Shown in pieces: positions 23,481-34,344 of a stretch of DNA of 64,000 nt (position 1 is its first letter; every line of letters starts with the position of its first letter). The translations under genes were made by a program, and so were the position numbers. Source of the stretch: Pararge aegeria. Lineage: Eukaryota; Arthropoda; Insecta; Lepidoptera; Nymphalidae. The stretch covers positions 6,138,001-6,202,000 of the forward strand of contig NC_053200.1 in NCBI RefSeq assembly GCF_905163445.1, given 5' to 3'. Under the pieces are notes generated by a model that worked only from the letters and a program-made list of their open reading frames with translations, had not been told where the DNA came from and ran no database searches.

Positions 23481-24199
23481 GACAGGTGTATCGCTGGGTA
23501 TCGGCCTTATTTCCATTTTATTATTTATACCGATGTCTTGGAACCTACATGCAAGGTTTTAGAATATGGATTTAGATAAATGTTCGATCTGCGCTTGCTG
23601 TATTTTCTGTAATATATATTCAAAAGTATACACGTAACGGGTTGTTAATTACTAGTATCTTTTCCCATCTTTCAGTCTTAAAAGTCTTAATGTTGGCAAG
23701 CACTTTATGTTGTCTTGATGTTACAAAAATTTGACACACATTCAGATATTTATTAAGTAGCTGTTAGGAGTTAGATAAGTCTAAGAACATTCAAGAAGTA
23801 GAACAAATTATCATTAGAAGTATATTATTTGATAGTGTCGTGTTTTTTACTTATCTAACCATTACAAGACACACAATACTAAGTATACTAACATTATATG
23901 GCCAAGTTACTGAAAAGGATTTCCAGACCAAACTAAATTTGCCTTTGAAAATACAAGCGTACGATATTAAATACAATTATCTTATTGTAAAGCGAATAAG
24001 TCTGAGCTTGAATTTGATTTAAGAACTCATAATTGTCCAAGATTGTAACTGACTATTTTTTCGTAACCTCTAGTGGAACTAATTTGCATTGCCAACAAAA
24101 GGTTTGAGAATATAACTAACCAATGTTACGAATATACTTACAATGACGCATCCGGCTAAATGGTTGTGAGCTTCTTATACCAGTAGGGTTACTTGACGA

Positions 24200-24285
24200 G
24201 CCATGAGATAATTATTTCTACCATTTTCTCGCCCATTTTCTATAAACTGGGACGAGATAATGGGTAGATATAATCATCTCATGGC
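24200..24285. mobile_element. palindromic MITE, 86 bp
   Basis: GCCATGAGATAATTATTTCT and ACCATTTTCTCGCCCA pair across a short loop with TGGGACGAGATAATGGGT and AGATATAATCATCTCATGGC. A few mismatches imply age. It lies 337 bp past the retn donor in the large intron. Confidence 0.65.
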
Positions 24286-24494
24286 GCGAATCTTAATCTT
24301 GCAGAGCGCGTTTGGAATACTGGTAACATTTTCAATAAACAAAAAATGTGTATGAACTATTCATAAGGCCTATATGCATAGATAAGTACCGGATTAATGA
24401 TAATATTAAAAATGTTTTTTTTATTACACTACGAAAATATAAGCCATAGGTATACAATTTATAAACTAAATTCGGGTGTAATGTAGTAAAACGT

Positions 24495-24537
24495 AATGGC
24501 GGCCTTATCGCTGATAGTGATCTCTTCCAGGCAACCA
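24495..24537 (-). mobile_element. LINE-type 3'-end fragment
   Basis: The minus strand reads GGTTGCCTGGAAGAGATCAC and AGCGATAAGGCCGCCAT, the usual entry to the 3' end of the family at 20470. Confidence 0.5.
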
Positions 24538-24622
24538 TTAAGTAGAAAGAGAACAAAACGTGTAATTTATATGAAGAATCAATAGTAATGAAAGAAAAAA
24601 AATAGCATAAACCTCTACATAC

Positions 24623-24889
24623 CTGACGGACCTGCTTGTATTGTTCTTCGAAGCTCCATCCAGCCGCGCTTCCCTCGGAGGACGATGATGAAGCGGAGCC
24701 GACAGGTTGAGCTGGGGGTGGGGGTGCAGGGGCCAAGAATGCGGGCGGAGCGTAGGGGAAGTTCGCGCCACCGCTGGCAAGAGCGAAAACACTGCTGGGA
24801 GTGGACAGGGGTGGCCCTTGGGCAAGCGAAGCCAGGGATGACAGGTGAGGATGCAACGACGTCTTGAGTGACTCGAAGTCATCGCGAAC
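24623..24889 (-). CDS. retn: retained/dead ringer (ARID3-family) coding exon with start of ARID region
   Basis: An internal 89-codon exon read on the minus strand, phase 0 at both ends. The acceptor is TTTCAACAG before GTT (AG at 24891-24890). The donor is CAG|GTATGT (GT at 24622-24621). The exon opens with VRDDFESLKTSLHPHL, continues through a Pro/Ala/Ser-rich stretch (PPAFLAPAPPPPAQP, then a serine run), and ends with GWSFEEQYKQVRQ. From family knowledge, Drosophila Retained has a nearly identical WSFEEQ..KQVRQ just before LYEI of its ARID domain. ARID3 proteins are nuclear factors that bind AT-rich DNA; fly retn acts in embryonic patterning and neural development. Only the first residues of the ARID region are here; the DNA-contacting helices must lie on a further exon, which I did not find to the left. 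A longer open frame runs through the donor to 24332, but that is intron. The boundaries are inferred without transcript data. Confidence 0.82.
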
Positions 24890-25023
24890 CTGTTGAAAGA
24901 CCTTAAATATTATAAAGCCACAGATATCGTTATGCTGATTAAGGTTTTAGACTTTTTAAGTCATCAATAATAGCCTGTAACCGTTCACTGCTGAACTAAA
25001 GGCCTCTTGCAATCTCGAAATCA

Positions 25024-25500
25024 ACCCATTACCGGCCCAGTACAGAGCTCGGAACTCCTCCCACAATGTGAAGTGGTTAAGGCAGTATTCTACCACGCTG
25101 ACGACAAGGCAGCTTGGAAGCAGGTCCACTCCGCTCTCTTCTCTCTCAAAACAGAAAAATTGTAAAGATTGTTAAACTTTAAAATGATGTTGGAAAAGAA
25201 CAATCTGCTGAGTTTCTTGCCGGCTCTTCTCAGTGGAATCTGCCTGGTAGAGTACACTACATACAGACTGACTTGATGTTTCAAAAGTGTTTAAAAATTA
25301 GGCCTACTTGTTATAAATGAATTTTTAATTTTATGAATTCTGCTGGCCCAGTGCGAATTGGTGGACTCCAACGCCTTTTTGAACATTATGGAAATCATGC
25401 ATGTATAACTTTGATACATGCAGATTTCCTCACAATGTTTTCCTTCACCGTTGAAGCAAGTGATATTATAAGTGCTTAAAAAGTAAGGAGATCGTGAGCC
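25024..25500 (-). mobile_element. type 2 SINE in retn intron, split by LINE end
   Basis: The tail side AACCCATTACCGGCCCAGTA to CTACCACGCTGAC (25102) and the rest, TGCTGGCCCAGTGCGAATTG to TTGAAGCAAGTGATATTATA (25348-25480), are contiguous in other copies. Here they are separated by about 245 bp. Confidence 0.8.
25103..25347 (+). mobile_element. LINE 3'-end fragment nested in SINE
   Basis: It contains ATGTTGGAAAAGAACAATCT, TTTCTTGCCGGCTCTTCTC, GGTAGAGTACACTACATACA and GGCCTACTTGTTATAAATGA. It matches the segment at 854-958 and in part 33066-33101. The short repeat GCTGAC/GCTGGC at the junctions may be a duplication. Confidence 0.7.
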
Positions 25501-25557
25501 GAGCATTGCCAACTGACAGTCTTTTGCATTTATAAATAAGTATGTATTAATTTATAC

Positions 25558-25818
25558 CTTCAGCTCCCTTTCGAGAGGCCTCGGCGAATTCCTCTGGTGT
25601 GAGTGATTCATCGGATGGTTGCTGATATTGTTGATGCTGTTCATGTTATTCATTTGGTGGTTTAAGGGTCCGTGGTGGGACATGTTGTGGAGAGGCTGGT
25701 GGGGCTGCAGCATCGGCTGGTGGGCCTGCTGCTGGTGGGGAGCTGCGTCTCGACCCACGCCCTCGTCAGAGCTCTCGCACGACTGGTCGCCGGATGAGTC
25801 GCCTTCTGACCGCGCTGA
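25558..25818 (-). CDS. retn: retained/dead ringer upstream coding exon, low-complexity N-terminal region
   Basis: An 87-codon exon immediately 5' of the ARID-start exon, phase 0 to phase 0. The acceptor is strong, a T-rich tract ending TCTTCCACAG (AG at 25820-25819). The donor is AAG|GTATAA (GT at 25557-25556). The translation opens with an acidic/serine segment (SARSEGDSSGDQSCESSDEG), passes through a Gln/His/Asn/Met-rich segment (HQQQAHQP, NHQMNNMNSINNISNHP), and ends RPLERELK. Such low-complexity runs are typical of insect transcription factors. Splicing to the next exon gives LERELK-VRDDFES, which resembles the LEKLK..VRD segment upstream of the ARID domain in fly Retained as I remember it. 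There is no start codon in the exon, so at least one upstream exon exists. GC content is well above the surrounding intron. It is assigned to retn mainly through its in-phase neighbour. Confidence 0.75.
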
Positions 25819-26447
25819 CTGTGGAAGACAAAAGCAATAAGATAACCTGTCCTTTTATCCTAATATTATAAAGAGGAAATACTTGTTTGCTTATGTGTAG
25901 TCTACTTTGAAACTACTGAACCGATTTTAATAATTCCTCCAACATTAGAAAGCTATTTTATCCGGATGTTTCATATTATTTATTTAATTTAGGTTTATTT
26001 ATTATGTTATGCATAATATATTTATAATATACGTAGACAAAGAATAAGAAAAAAGATTCGCGATCTTGTATCCGCGTGCGCTGTCTACGAATTGACAATT
26101 ATAAACATAATAATATAACTATATACTTGATAGGTACTATGCTCTACAAAATACCTGGTATTTAAAAGATTTAAGTCAGTAAAGTATTTATGGTTTTGTG
26201 GATCGCAATTCATGTCCTTCTTCTCTTTCTATCCTTACAAAGAGATAATTGAAAAAAAAGAGTTTATTATGAAGACAATCTTTTTCTTAAGTTTTTCGGT
26301 GTTTTAGGAGTTGAAATTACAGGCTTTGGCTTGCCAATCGGAGGACAGAATTCGAGCCCCACACGCAAATCTAACTAGTTGAAGTGATATTTAATTGCTT
26401 GAATTAAAAATGCACATAACTCCACTTTCACTAGCTTTTTGAGCCGC

Positions 26448-26515
26448 CGCCGCATTTCTGCCGCTAAGCAGCATTGTTGCAATGCTGTGTTTCGGTCTGA
26501 AGGGCCGAAGCTGAG
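26448..26515 (+). repeat. dispersed repeat A core, fused to LINE fragment
   Basis: ATTTCTGCCGCTAAGCAGCA, TTGTTGCAATGCTGTGTTTC, GGTCTGAAGGGC. It ends where an oppositely oriented LINE fragment begins. Confidence 0.6.
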
Positions 26516-26518
26516 CTC

Positions 26519-26681
26519 TAGTTCTTCTACGGATCTCCTCATTTCTGATTTGATCACGTAGAGATACTCCTAGCATAGCTCTCTCAATCGCCCGCTGAGT
26601 GTCTCTGAGGCTTCTTATGAGGCCTATAGTTAGCGGCCATGTCTCAGTTCCGTAAGTCATCACAATACTTAGTAGATACAT
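26519..26681 (-). mobile_element. LINE reverse-transcriptase C-terminal fragment
   Basis: The translation SIVMTYGTETWPLTIGLIRS, then ERAMLGVSLRDQIRNEEIRR, is the same family as 974-1399. It breaks off after RRTR at the junction with repeat A. Non-functional. Confidence 0.8.
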
Positions 26682-27117
26682 AAAATAAGCCCACGTAGCA
26701 AACCTGATTTAAAACGTAGGTGTACGTTTTATTGAAACCATTTAATAATCACCAATTATAAGTGAGTAGGTATGTATCTAAGACATTATTACTGTTGAGT
26801 TTAGTAATAATTGACGTATTTTAAAATTATATCCAAGGTGCAGGTGTCGTGTGGACTAGTCGCTGGAACCGGCAATTACTCAGAAATGTCGCGAGGCGTC
26901 GGGCGATTATTTATTGAAAAAAAAAGCCTAAGAAAGAACCCATTAAATGTCCCTCGCTTTCTTTAAATGGGTTTGCATGTACTCACTTTTTCGTGTATTG
27001 GCCTTATTTTCCATTATTCGCCAGTATTTACGTAATGTAAGTGTATAGAACAAAGGCTACCTGCAAGTAAATACTTAGTGTTGCTTTTAGGGTTCCGTAC
27101 CTTGACGGAATGATGAC

Positions 27118-27190
27118 TACGGCCTTATTCCTTCTCATTGTGGAACGAAACCCGTGGCCAGTAGTCCAGTAATGGGTTTATATGATGAAG
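27118..27190 (+). mobile_element. type 2 SINE 3' end
   Basis: ACGGCCTTATTCCTTCTCAT, GTGGCCAGTAGTCCAGTAAT, GGGTTTATATGATGAAG: only the last about 70 bp of the family. Confidence 0.65.
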
Positions 27191-27225
27191 AGCAAACTTT
27201 CGACATTCAACATGAGTTTTTTTTT

Positions 27226-27436
27226 TAAATAAATATACTACGACAATACAAACATCGCCATCTAGCCCCAATGTAAGCGTAGCTTGTGTTATGAGTACTA
27301 AGATGACTGATGAATATTTTTTATGAATAATATACATGAACACTTATAATATATTTTAAGTATTAACATATAAACACATACACACATAGGTACATATAAA
27401 CACCCAGACACTGAAAAACATTAATGTTCCAGTTTC
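27226..27436 (-). mobile_element. tRNA-headed SINE (type 1), head truncated
   Basis: TATACTACGACAATACAAAC, CATCTAGCCCCAATGTAAGC and CACCCAGACACTGAAAAACA are as in other copies. An internal expansion (ACATATAAACACATACACAC) is present and the head is lost just past TTCCAGTTTCCC. It abuts a GATGAT-tailed SINE end at 27118-27190. Confidence 0.75.
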
Positions 27437-29900
27437 CCAAATAAAACAAATTAAATTTAAATTTAAATTGTAACTTTAATGCTATTATATTATAAATATA
27501 TGACCCTTTTGATGCGACTTCGTCCCTCAAATTTTCTTACTAAAGTAAACGTAAAAAATATCTTTATTAAAGTAGGTAGGACCATAGGTGGCACTCTTGA
27601 TGCGTACATTACATGAGAAGTACACGGTAGAGAGATGATGGCGTTAACCATATTCGTAGACTTAAAACTAAAGCTACGAGGGTTCCAAACGCGACCTGGT
27701 CTAAGAAGAAGCCCACAACTAACTTAGCCGGGTGTATTTTTTGTTATCGCCATCTCACATTGTCATGTAAAATTATTAGAAAAGCAACCTTGTTAGAGCA
27801 GTAATTCACAGCCAAGCTTTTTAATCGATTAGGTAGTTCTTTATACTATCATAGGACTTTTCTATAAGCTACTACTACTTTAACTACTCATATTCTCGAC
27901 TAGGCAGACTTCTTTTAGAATTAGCCTATACAGAAATTTGTCCAAGTAATGTCTAAACTATCGCATAGCCAACTCTTGATCTGACATATATCTTGGGACA
28001 AATTGGGCAATTGGTTCAGGTTTAACGAATATTACAGAAAAAAAATGTGTGCGTGTACTAGTGTACACACGTAAGAATTGAAACTTCTTTATGATCTTAT
28101 TTTTGGAAAAATTATCATTTATATGCAACTTCGCAGAAATTGGTTAAATAAAGTTAAATTAGATAAAGTTTAACAAAAGGCTTTTATTATTGTAGACATG
28201 AATACAAAAAATAACATAATCACACCCACGTGTTGGTATATTGAAAAAGATGGCGCGTAACGGATAAATGTGACGCGTAACCGAAAAAAGCGACGGTAAT
28301 TTTTTTTTCCAACGCCGATAATGAAGTTTCACTTCAAAAAACAATTTCTCTAACCATAATAATTGTCGCTTCGAATTTAACGAAAAATATTCTTTGTTAC
28401 TTTTAACACGGTTAAATAAATAATAACTAACCGAATAACTAATTATTTGTTATCCTCCAAAGTAGGTACGGGACTCTCCGTGTTTCCGATGCACCCTCAA
28501 AGGTGTGACTTAGGTTTCCAGAGGTTACGCCAAGCGATTTATTGTTCCGCTACGAAGCCGCATAAAACTGTTTGATTGTTTTTGTGAAACATTATAATAA
28601 TAATTTTTATTTCAGGCCTCAAGGGTCATATTTTTTAAATTATAATAAAAAATAATAAACAAAAATGTATGTATAATATTTGAATATGCGAATCACTGCC
28701 GCTCCAATCCATTTGAAATAGCACAACAGTGACCCACATATTGCAGTCCAGCAGAAGGTATTGAATGTTTCAGGTATTTTTATTGCACACACATAGATGA
28801 ATAATTTGTGTGCAAAGACGGTCTTATCGCTAAAGCGATCTCTCCCAGACAACCTTAGGCGAGAGGAAATCCGAAAGGAAGAAACTGATTAGGGATATCG
28901 GTTTAAAATACCACCAGGTGAGATTGCAGTCGAAAACTAACTATTAGTGAAAAATAAAAATCATGAAGGTGAAAAGAGTCAGACCCCAAGCGAACTTTAG
29001 CTACCAAATAATATACGGACTGAAAAACCTCAAACAAAAGGGGTATCAGATACCTACAACGCAGAAATTCCTCTTAATTTTACTTGTGGTTGCGTAAACT
29101 CTACGCCCGAGGAGCTAACTTGAAGAAATTACCTTTAAATTTAACTTGCGTATGATAACAACATCGATAGCATATGGTTAGCACCCGAAGCGACTCGTTA
29201 TGGTGCATTTGTTACGAAAATGTAGGTTCAATTTCATAATACGTAAATATAACAAATGGAGTTATTATTAAGATCAATAATTTTTGTACAATGGCGTAAA
29301 TGTGTGCGATGGTGAGCGTGTAAATTAATGTACTCTGACATAATATTGTAAATTATTTTTTTAATTTAAATCAATCTAATTCAATTGCAATTTTGTATTT
29401 TTTTTTTATCTGAAATTGTTCTTGATTTTGGCAAAGGCAAACCTGGATATGCAAGCCCCATCGTGTACCCCTTAAAATGAAAATAATACTTACTATATAC
29501 ACAACTTGGCTTACTCAGAAGTATATTAACAACAGACCTCAAGTTTTCTGTTCTGATCTTTTGTCGGTTGAGAAATAAGGCTCGTAAGAGCTCAATCTCA
29601 AGAGCAAAAAACATACTCTTCAGCTTACGAATATTATGGATAGACAATTAAAAATAAATGGTCTAAAATAAAACTCCAGAAAGCTTCGCGCGTTGACGAT
29701 AGAGCTTTTTCATAGGCACCTAAGGCTAGGTATAAATGGTGCGCTTATAAACAAGGCATTGCGAATCCATTTCACGCGAAACGGCGGTAATGAGGTTGGA
29801 AAACCAGTCCCGAGTCCCTTTAATACTTAAAGTTCCATCGGAATCAATATAAAGAAACTGTAGCGGAGGGTAATCAGAATCGAAACGAGCGCGGTCGCCG
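27437..29900. other. AT-rich DNA, little recognised
   Basis: Two imperfect GACGCGTAAC repeats near 28250-28285, the short LINE end at 28811 and a 63-codon minus frame ending at 29726 without splice support. Confidence 0.5.
28811..28857 (-). mobile_element. LINE-type 3'-end fragment
   Basis: The minus strand reads GGTTGTCTGGGAGAGATCGC and TTTAGCGATAAGACCGTC. A second short relative of 24495-24537. Confidence 0.5.
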
Positions 29901-30279
29901 GATGCCCGCGGCCCCAATTACGACATTAAAATTATTATTTTATTTCCATTTTTATTTATTATTCGCATTATTATATTGTGTGGAGTTATTATCGGTGAAA
30001 TGTTTCGTTCGGATAAACGCTCCGCTCGGAACGACACGCAAGCCCGCAATGCTCCAGTTCAGGGTTCCACAGGACCTTAGCCGTCCAAATTCGAGATACT
30101 CCTCAAAATATTATCACTATCTGTTACCTATGACTTCGTCGGCATTTAATAAACAACCCGCAGGAATCCTTTATTTTCTAGGAATAAGATCAGGATGCAA
30201 ATTAAGTATTTCTATGCAAAATTTCACCAAGATAAGTTAAGCGGTCAAACCATTCATAGATGACAAATGCTATTTTTTT

Positions 30280-30412
30280 GGTCCCGAGGGTAAGTCTTAC
30301 CAATAGTTTTTCCGGTATAAACAGTAGTCTATGTCTATCTCCAGAATGCAAAAACATATATGCCAAATATCATTTAGATCGGTTTAACGGTTAAGCCGCC
30401 ATAAGCCGCCGC
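30280..30412 (+). repeat. dispersed repeat fragment
   Basis: TTTTTCCGGTATAAACAGTA, GTCTATGTCTATCTCCAGAA and AATATCATTTAGATCGGTTT form a widespread insect repeat motif. The 5' part (29900-30280) may belong to it. Class unknown. Confidence 0.45.
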
Positions 30413-31050
30413 CGATATGCGAACATGACAACAAACGATCAATGAGACACACTTAGATAACTTCAGGATTTACTCCTTCTTCTTCATTCACTTAGGGAAT
30501 AATTTCGTTAGCAAACTCGAAAAGTGTTTGCTCATTTCTCAAACTGCATGTAGGTATTGATATAGGTATATCTCCGTTATATTCCCTAGGTCGACTAGGA
30601 AGAGGAGAGACTTGACATCTGTATTCTGATCTGGCGGCAACATATACGCATATATATATATTTTCTACTACATAAAAAAATATTTGTTGTAAACGAGCAT
30701 TGACATTAAGGTTATAAACCACTGCAGTTTTTACAGGCTATTATTGTTAAAATAAATCCAATATGATAATAAGGAATCGTTTACTAAAAAATTCATTCGT
30801 TCCAATACCTATAGAAAATATTTCCTAACATCAGGAGAAAAAAAGTAATATGCAAATATGTGTGATATAACGCTTTGTAAAAATGCTCCTCAATTATCAA
30901 ACGGATGCTGTAACAGGAAATTCATCTTGCGAGCCATTGACAATAAACCCTGATATGTTCGTATTAAGTCAATATAATAAGATATGTTTATAGAGCCGGT
31001 TAGGGAAATAAATTTAACTAAATCAAATAACTAACGAGGAAATCATAAAA

Positions 31051-31287
31051 CTAACGAGGCATTAAGATTTGATTCGTTATTTTTATGTTGCATAGACTCG
31101 CTTTTAGGTCCGCGTTTGTTTAGCTTATGTAAAATACCACAAAACCTTTGGCATTACCGGGATAATACTAACGAGGCAGTAAGAATTGATTCGTTCTTTT
31201 ATTTTTCATAGATTAGCTTTTTAGTCAGCTTTTGTTTTTTTATAAAAAAAAATAACACAAAACCTTTGGCATTACCGGCATAAAAAT
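31051..31287. repeat. two-unit direct tandem duplication, period 117
   Basis: CTAACGAGGCATTAAGATTT to ACCTTTGGCATTACCGGGAT (31051) is repeated from 31168 as CTAACGAGGCAGTAAGAATT to ACCTTTGGCATTACCGGCAT, with visible divergence. A third partial start, CTAACGAGGAAATC, is at 31031. Confidence 0.8.
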
Positions 31288-31921
31288 ATTCCTATTTTCC
31301 GCCCTACGTTATTGCGCTCGATCTCCTTCCATTTCTTTCGCTGGTTTAGGCGTAAAGAATTAACTTATTAACTTTAAAATTACAGCATTAGGATTTAAGA
31401 ATGGAAACCATTTCCTTAAAAACACTTTATTTAAAACTTAACACCAAAATCAATGATATTATTAGGTACGGAACTCTATAGAATTTAATCGTTGCTTGTA
31501 TCCTTAAAGGCATCTTATTATATTTCGACTTTCTCATGGTTCCCGAATGCTACTGGATTCCGTTCCTTTTTTACTTTTAAGGTGACCGCAATTTGACTTA
31601 AACGCTTTATCAATAAAGGTATAAGACGAATTCGTTTGAACTTCACAGAGCGGCATGGTGCGTATGTAAACAAACTTCCTAAAATATTATTATATTGTTA
31701 TCGAGTGACGAACTGTAAAAACCAACAGTAACGAACACCGATAAGTAGGATAAAGTTAGCACAGCGCACGCTAACGTCTATTCAAACAGAATTAGTAACG
31801 CCGGATTCACATTAAAGTGTCGTTTTAAGATGCTTAGTATTCCACAATGTCGGGTAGAAACCAAAAAAGGGGTATGCGTTTAATATATCTGCTATGCACC
31901 CTAACACGTTAGCTCGCTACT

Positions 31922-31977
31922 AAGATGGTACACACAATTTTTGGGGTAGGCAGTGCTTTTGTGCTTGTATGAAGTGT
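31922..31977 (-). mobile_element. hAT-type MITE fragment joined to repeat A
   Basis: The minus strand reads CACTTCATACAAGCACAAAA then GCACTGCCTACCCC, matching the left part of the 62013 element. The CAGTGGCGTG terminus is missing at the junction with repeat A. Confidence 0.55.
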
Positions 31978-32104
31978 GTGTGTCTTTAGTTACCACGCTC
32001 TTCAGACCGAAACGTATCAACGCTGCTTGGCAATAGCAAAGCTGCTGTCTGGCAGAAATAAGCATGGCAGTAGCACTTCCCCGGACGAGCTCTGTCACGA
32101 AAAG
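31978..32104 (-). repeat. dispersed repeat A, adjoining MITE end
   Basis: The minus strand reads GTGACAGAGCTCGTCCGGGG, TGCTTATTTCTGCCAGACAG, TTTCGGTCTGAAGAGCGTGG, then passes directly into MITE sequence (31922-31977). Confidence 0.62.
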
Positions 32105-32964
32105 TTACTTGTTAAAGCATATATTAAATTTATGAAGTTCTTAAAAAGACTTTTTATTCTTGACTCAATTGTTATCTGCTGTAGGTGCATTATGCATAAT
32201 TACAATATTCTCGACTTAAACACCTCTAACGCAGTAAGGTAAAAAAAAAAATAAAAAAATACCATATTCTTACATTATACTCATTTTAGTTGTGTTTAAT
32301 TTTATTTAGGGTATTAATAATTCCAGCAAGCCTTTACTCGTTACAGTATATTCCAGCTCCGTCATCAAACCAGATTCAAGAAATCTCATTCTTTTACAGT
32401 CACTGAAATTTCATGAATATAAAATTGTATGTAAATCCGATGCCAGGAAGTACTTCAAAAGGATAACTAAATACATATGAGGTGTGAAGAAAGCATATAA
32501 AACATCTAGTTTATACTACATAAAATACACAACACGGCATTAATGTGAATCCGGCGTAAGTCTTTGTTGGAATCCCTCGCGTGATTTAATAATAAAATGT
32601 TAGCTGTATTCCAATAAAAAGGTACGTACATATTGAATGTGTCAATAAATGTGACCGGAATTTCTCTATAGGTTAACACCTCCTGACATTGTAATGTTTA
32701 TCTCGACTTCAAGCAGACTTTAACCAAAGGGTACGTACGCTACCGCTCTTAATAAGGTCACGAATATTTTAACAAAGAATCTTAGTTTCATGATGTCTCA
32801 AGGATCCCGTTAATAGAATTTAGTCTGATGAAAATGGAATCACTTGGGAAATATACCGTTTCCGCAGATTCCATAGATTTATACAGCCTGTACCAACTGG
32901 CTACTATTTACTCCACCAATTTCACGTATGAAGGAGAAATACTTAAGAACTCGAGAATAACCGG

Positions 32965-33012
32965 AGAAATCTGCGAATTAATGTGTAGATACACATTAAT
33001 TCGCAGATTTCT
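32965..33012. repeat. perfect 22-bp inverted repeat, 4-nt loop
   Basis: The left arm 32965-32986 (AGAAATCTGCGAATTAATGT..) and right arm 32991-33012 are exact complements around AGAT. Confidence 0.95.
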
Positions 33013-33065
33013 AAATATATATACGAATAAAATGTTGACTCTGTAAGTAGCAGAAGTAGTATTTA

Positions 33066-33101
33066 TTAGGCCTACTCGTAATTAATGGATTTTAAATTTG
33101 T
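33066..33101 (+). mobile_element. tiny LINE 3'-end remnant
   Basis: TTAGGCCTACTCGTAATTAA then TGGATTTTAAATTTG resembles the last about 36 bp of the LINE end at 25103-25347. Confidence 0.3.
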
Positions 33102-33832
33102 AGGTAGTCTGTCTTTTGTTTAACGTGACAAACCATCAAATAACGCACACTTAAGCTATTTTATGAGTAAAATCAGACAGGGCAATTTGCTTATTGATGT
33201 TTCAAAGTTTATAATATACTTAGTAGCGAATCAAGAAGTTCCGTATGAATTCTGACTCATGATTCTTCTACTCTGTCAATCGACATAAAACGCTGCAGTA
33301 TTCCGTGCACGACCAAACTTGAGCTTAGCACAGGTTTAAAATCTGTTCTTGCATGAAGGCGTTCGACCTTATTGACTTAGTTGGGTTGACTTAACCTGTC
33401 AATTTACCCTTTTAAAATACCCCTGTAATCCAGCAACCAGCAACGAAAAGGAAAGTGGAGGAATTTATCGATTTGGACCATTAAAAATCAACACGCTTAT
33501 AGTATAAACAAACAACAGGCTTTCTCAGAAGTTTTCCGAACCAACACCAGTGCGATATGAACAGAAGGACACACCATTGATTAACGCTTCCATCCGAACC
33601 ATGCAAGGTATTATGATCTTAATTTTGTACAGATTGAGAGCGATATTAGGATGTCAAAATAATTTGGGCCCGGTATCAATGAATGAGCCGTGCTTAAGGA
33701 AAGTGCTACTTTATGAAGAGATTACCAAACCTTTACCGGCCATAAATTTAGTTTATGGCGTTGAACACTGAATCCTAATCTGAGGCAATATTGTTGACAT
33801 TTGTTGAGAGATAAAACTTTCAGTGAATATAA

Positions 33833-33985
33833 TGTAGAGCTTTTGTGACAGAACTCGTCCGGGGAAGTAATACCAGCATGTGTATTTCTGCCAGTAACAG
33901 CATTGTTGCAATGCTGTGGTTCCGGTCTGAGGGACAATGCTGTTGCTGTAATTACAGGTACATTAGTCTTAACACCTATACGTCT
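33833..33985 (+). repeat. dispersed repeat A
   Basis: GAGCTTTTGTGACAGAACTC, GTCCGGGGAAGTAATACC, AACAGCATTGTTGCAATGCT, TTACAGGTACATTAGTCTTA. Confidence 0.65.
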
Positions 33986-34094
33986 CATTTTGATGAACAC
34001 AAGGCGGCACATTGCATGACGTCGTCCTCCTACCATCTCCTACCATCTTGTTGGCGGAAGAAATTTTATATCCCATTACCAATACACTACAGAG

Positions 34095-34220
34095 CACTGA
34101 TTTCCTCTTAGAATGAGAAAGTTTGAGGCCGCAGTCCACCACGCTGCGTTAGCCAAGTGGGATAGACTCCACACGCCTTTGATTACATTACGAGAAGCTC
34201 TCAGGTATGCCGATTTAAAA
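34095..34220 (-). mobile_element. type 2 SINE fragment
   Basis: ACAGAGCACTGATTTCCTCT, GCAGTCCACCACGCTGCG, ACTCCACACGCCTTTGATTA and AGAAGCTCTCAGGTATGCCG: middle and tail side only. Confidence 0.7.
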
Positions 34221-34344
34221 AAAACGCAAAAAAAACTCGTGCCGATGTCTAAAAGCGGTCCTAACGAAAGTGAGGTTGAAGTGTAAACAACTAGGCTGTA
34301 ACCTCTTGGTTCTGTAACTTTAAAATCTGTCGGGAAGATTACAC

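Larger units (their letters stand above)
1..24622 (-). other. large 3'-partial intron of retn (inferred)
   Basis: The donor at 24622-24621 opens an intron whose acceptor was not found. I looked on the minus strand for the remaining ARID sequence (expected to begin LYE and to contain conserved FMQKRGTP-type and TLRTQYMKYLYP-type motifs) and saw none. The intron is therefore inferred to be at least 24.6 kb and to continue left of the window. It carries many repeats, three palindromic structures and several possible regulatory motifs, listed separately. Confidence 0.55.
24890..25557 (-). other. 668-bp retn intron filled by SINE plus nested LINE end
   Basis: This intron joins the two retn exons. 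Most of it is a minus-oriented GATGAT-tailed SINE (25024-25500), itself split by a LINE 3'-end fragment (about 25103-25347). Only about 190 bp is not obviously repeat-derived. Confidence 0.7.

Noticed and set aside
24332..24622. Continuation of the retn frame beyond KQVRQ (VCRGLCYFF...)
   Set aside because: It passes through a strong GTATGT donor and becomes AT-rich with non-coding composition.
25619..25840. Plus-strand frame rich in W and G (MLWRGWWGCSIGWW...)
   Set aside because: Antisense of the His/Gln-rich retn exon.
29726..29917. GC-rich minus-strand frame (DSDYPPLQFLYIDSDG...) as an exon
   Set aside because: No acceptable acceptor/donor pair and no recognised family; it starts at a non-ATG codon.
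29902..30240. 112-codon plus-strand frame
   Set aside because: Unrecognised and AT-rich, leading into a dispersed repeat at 30280; probably chance.
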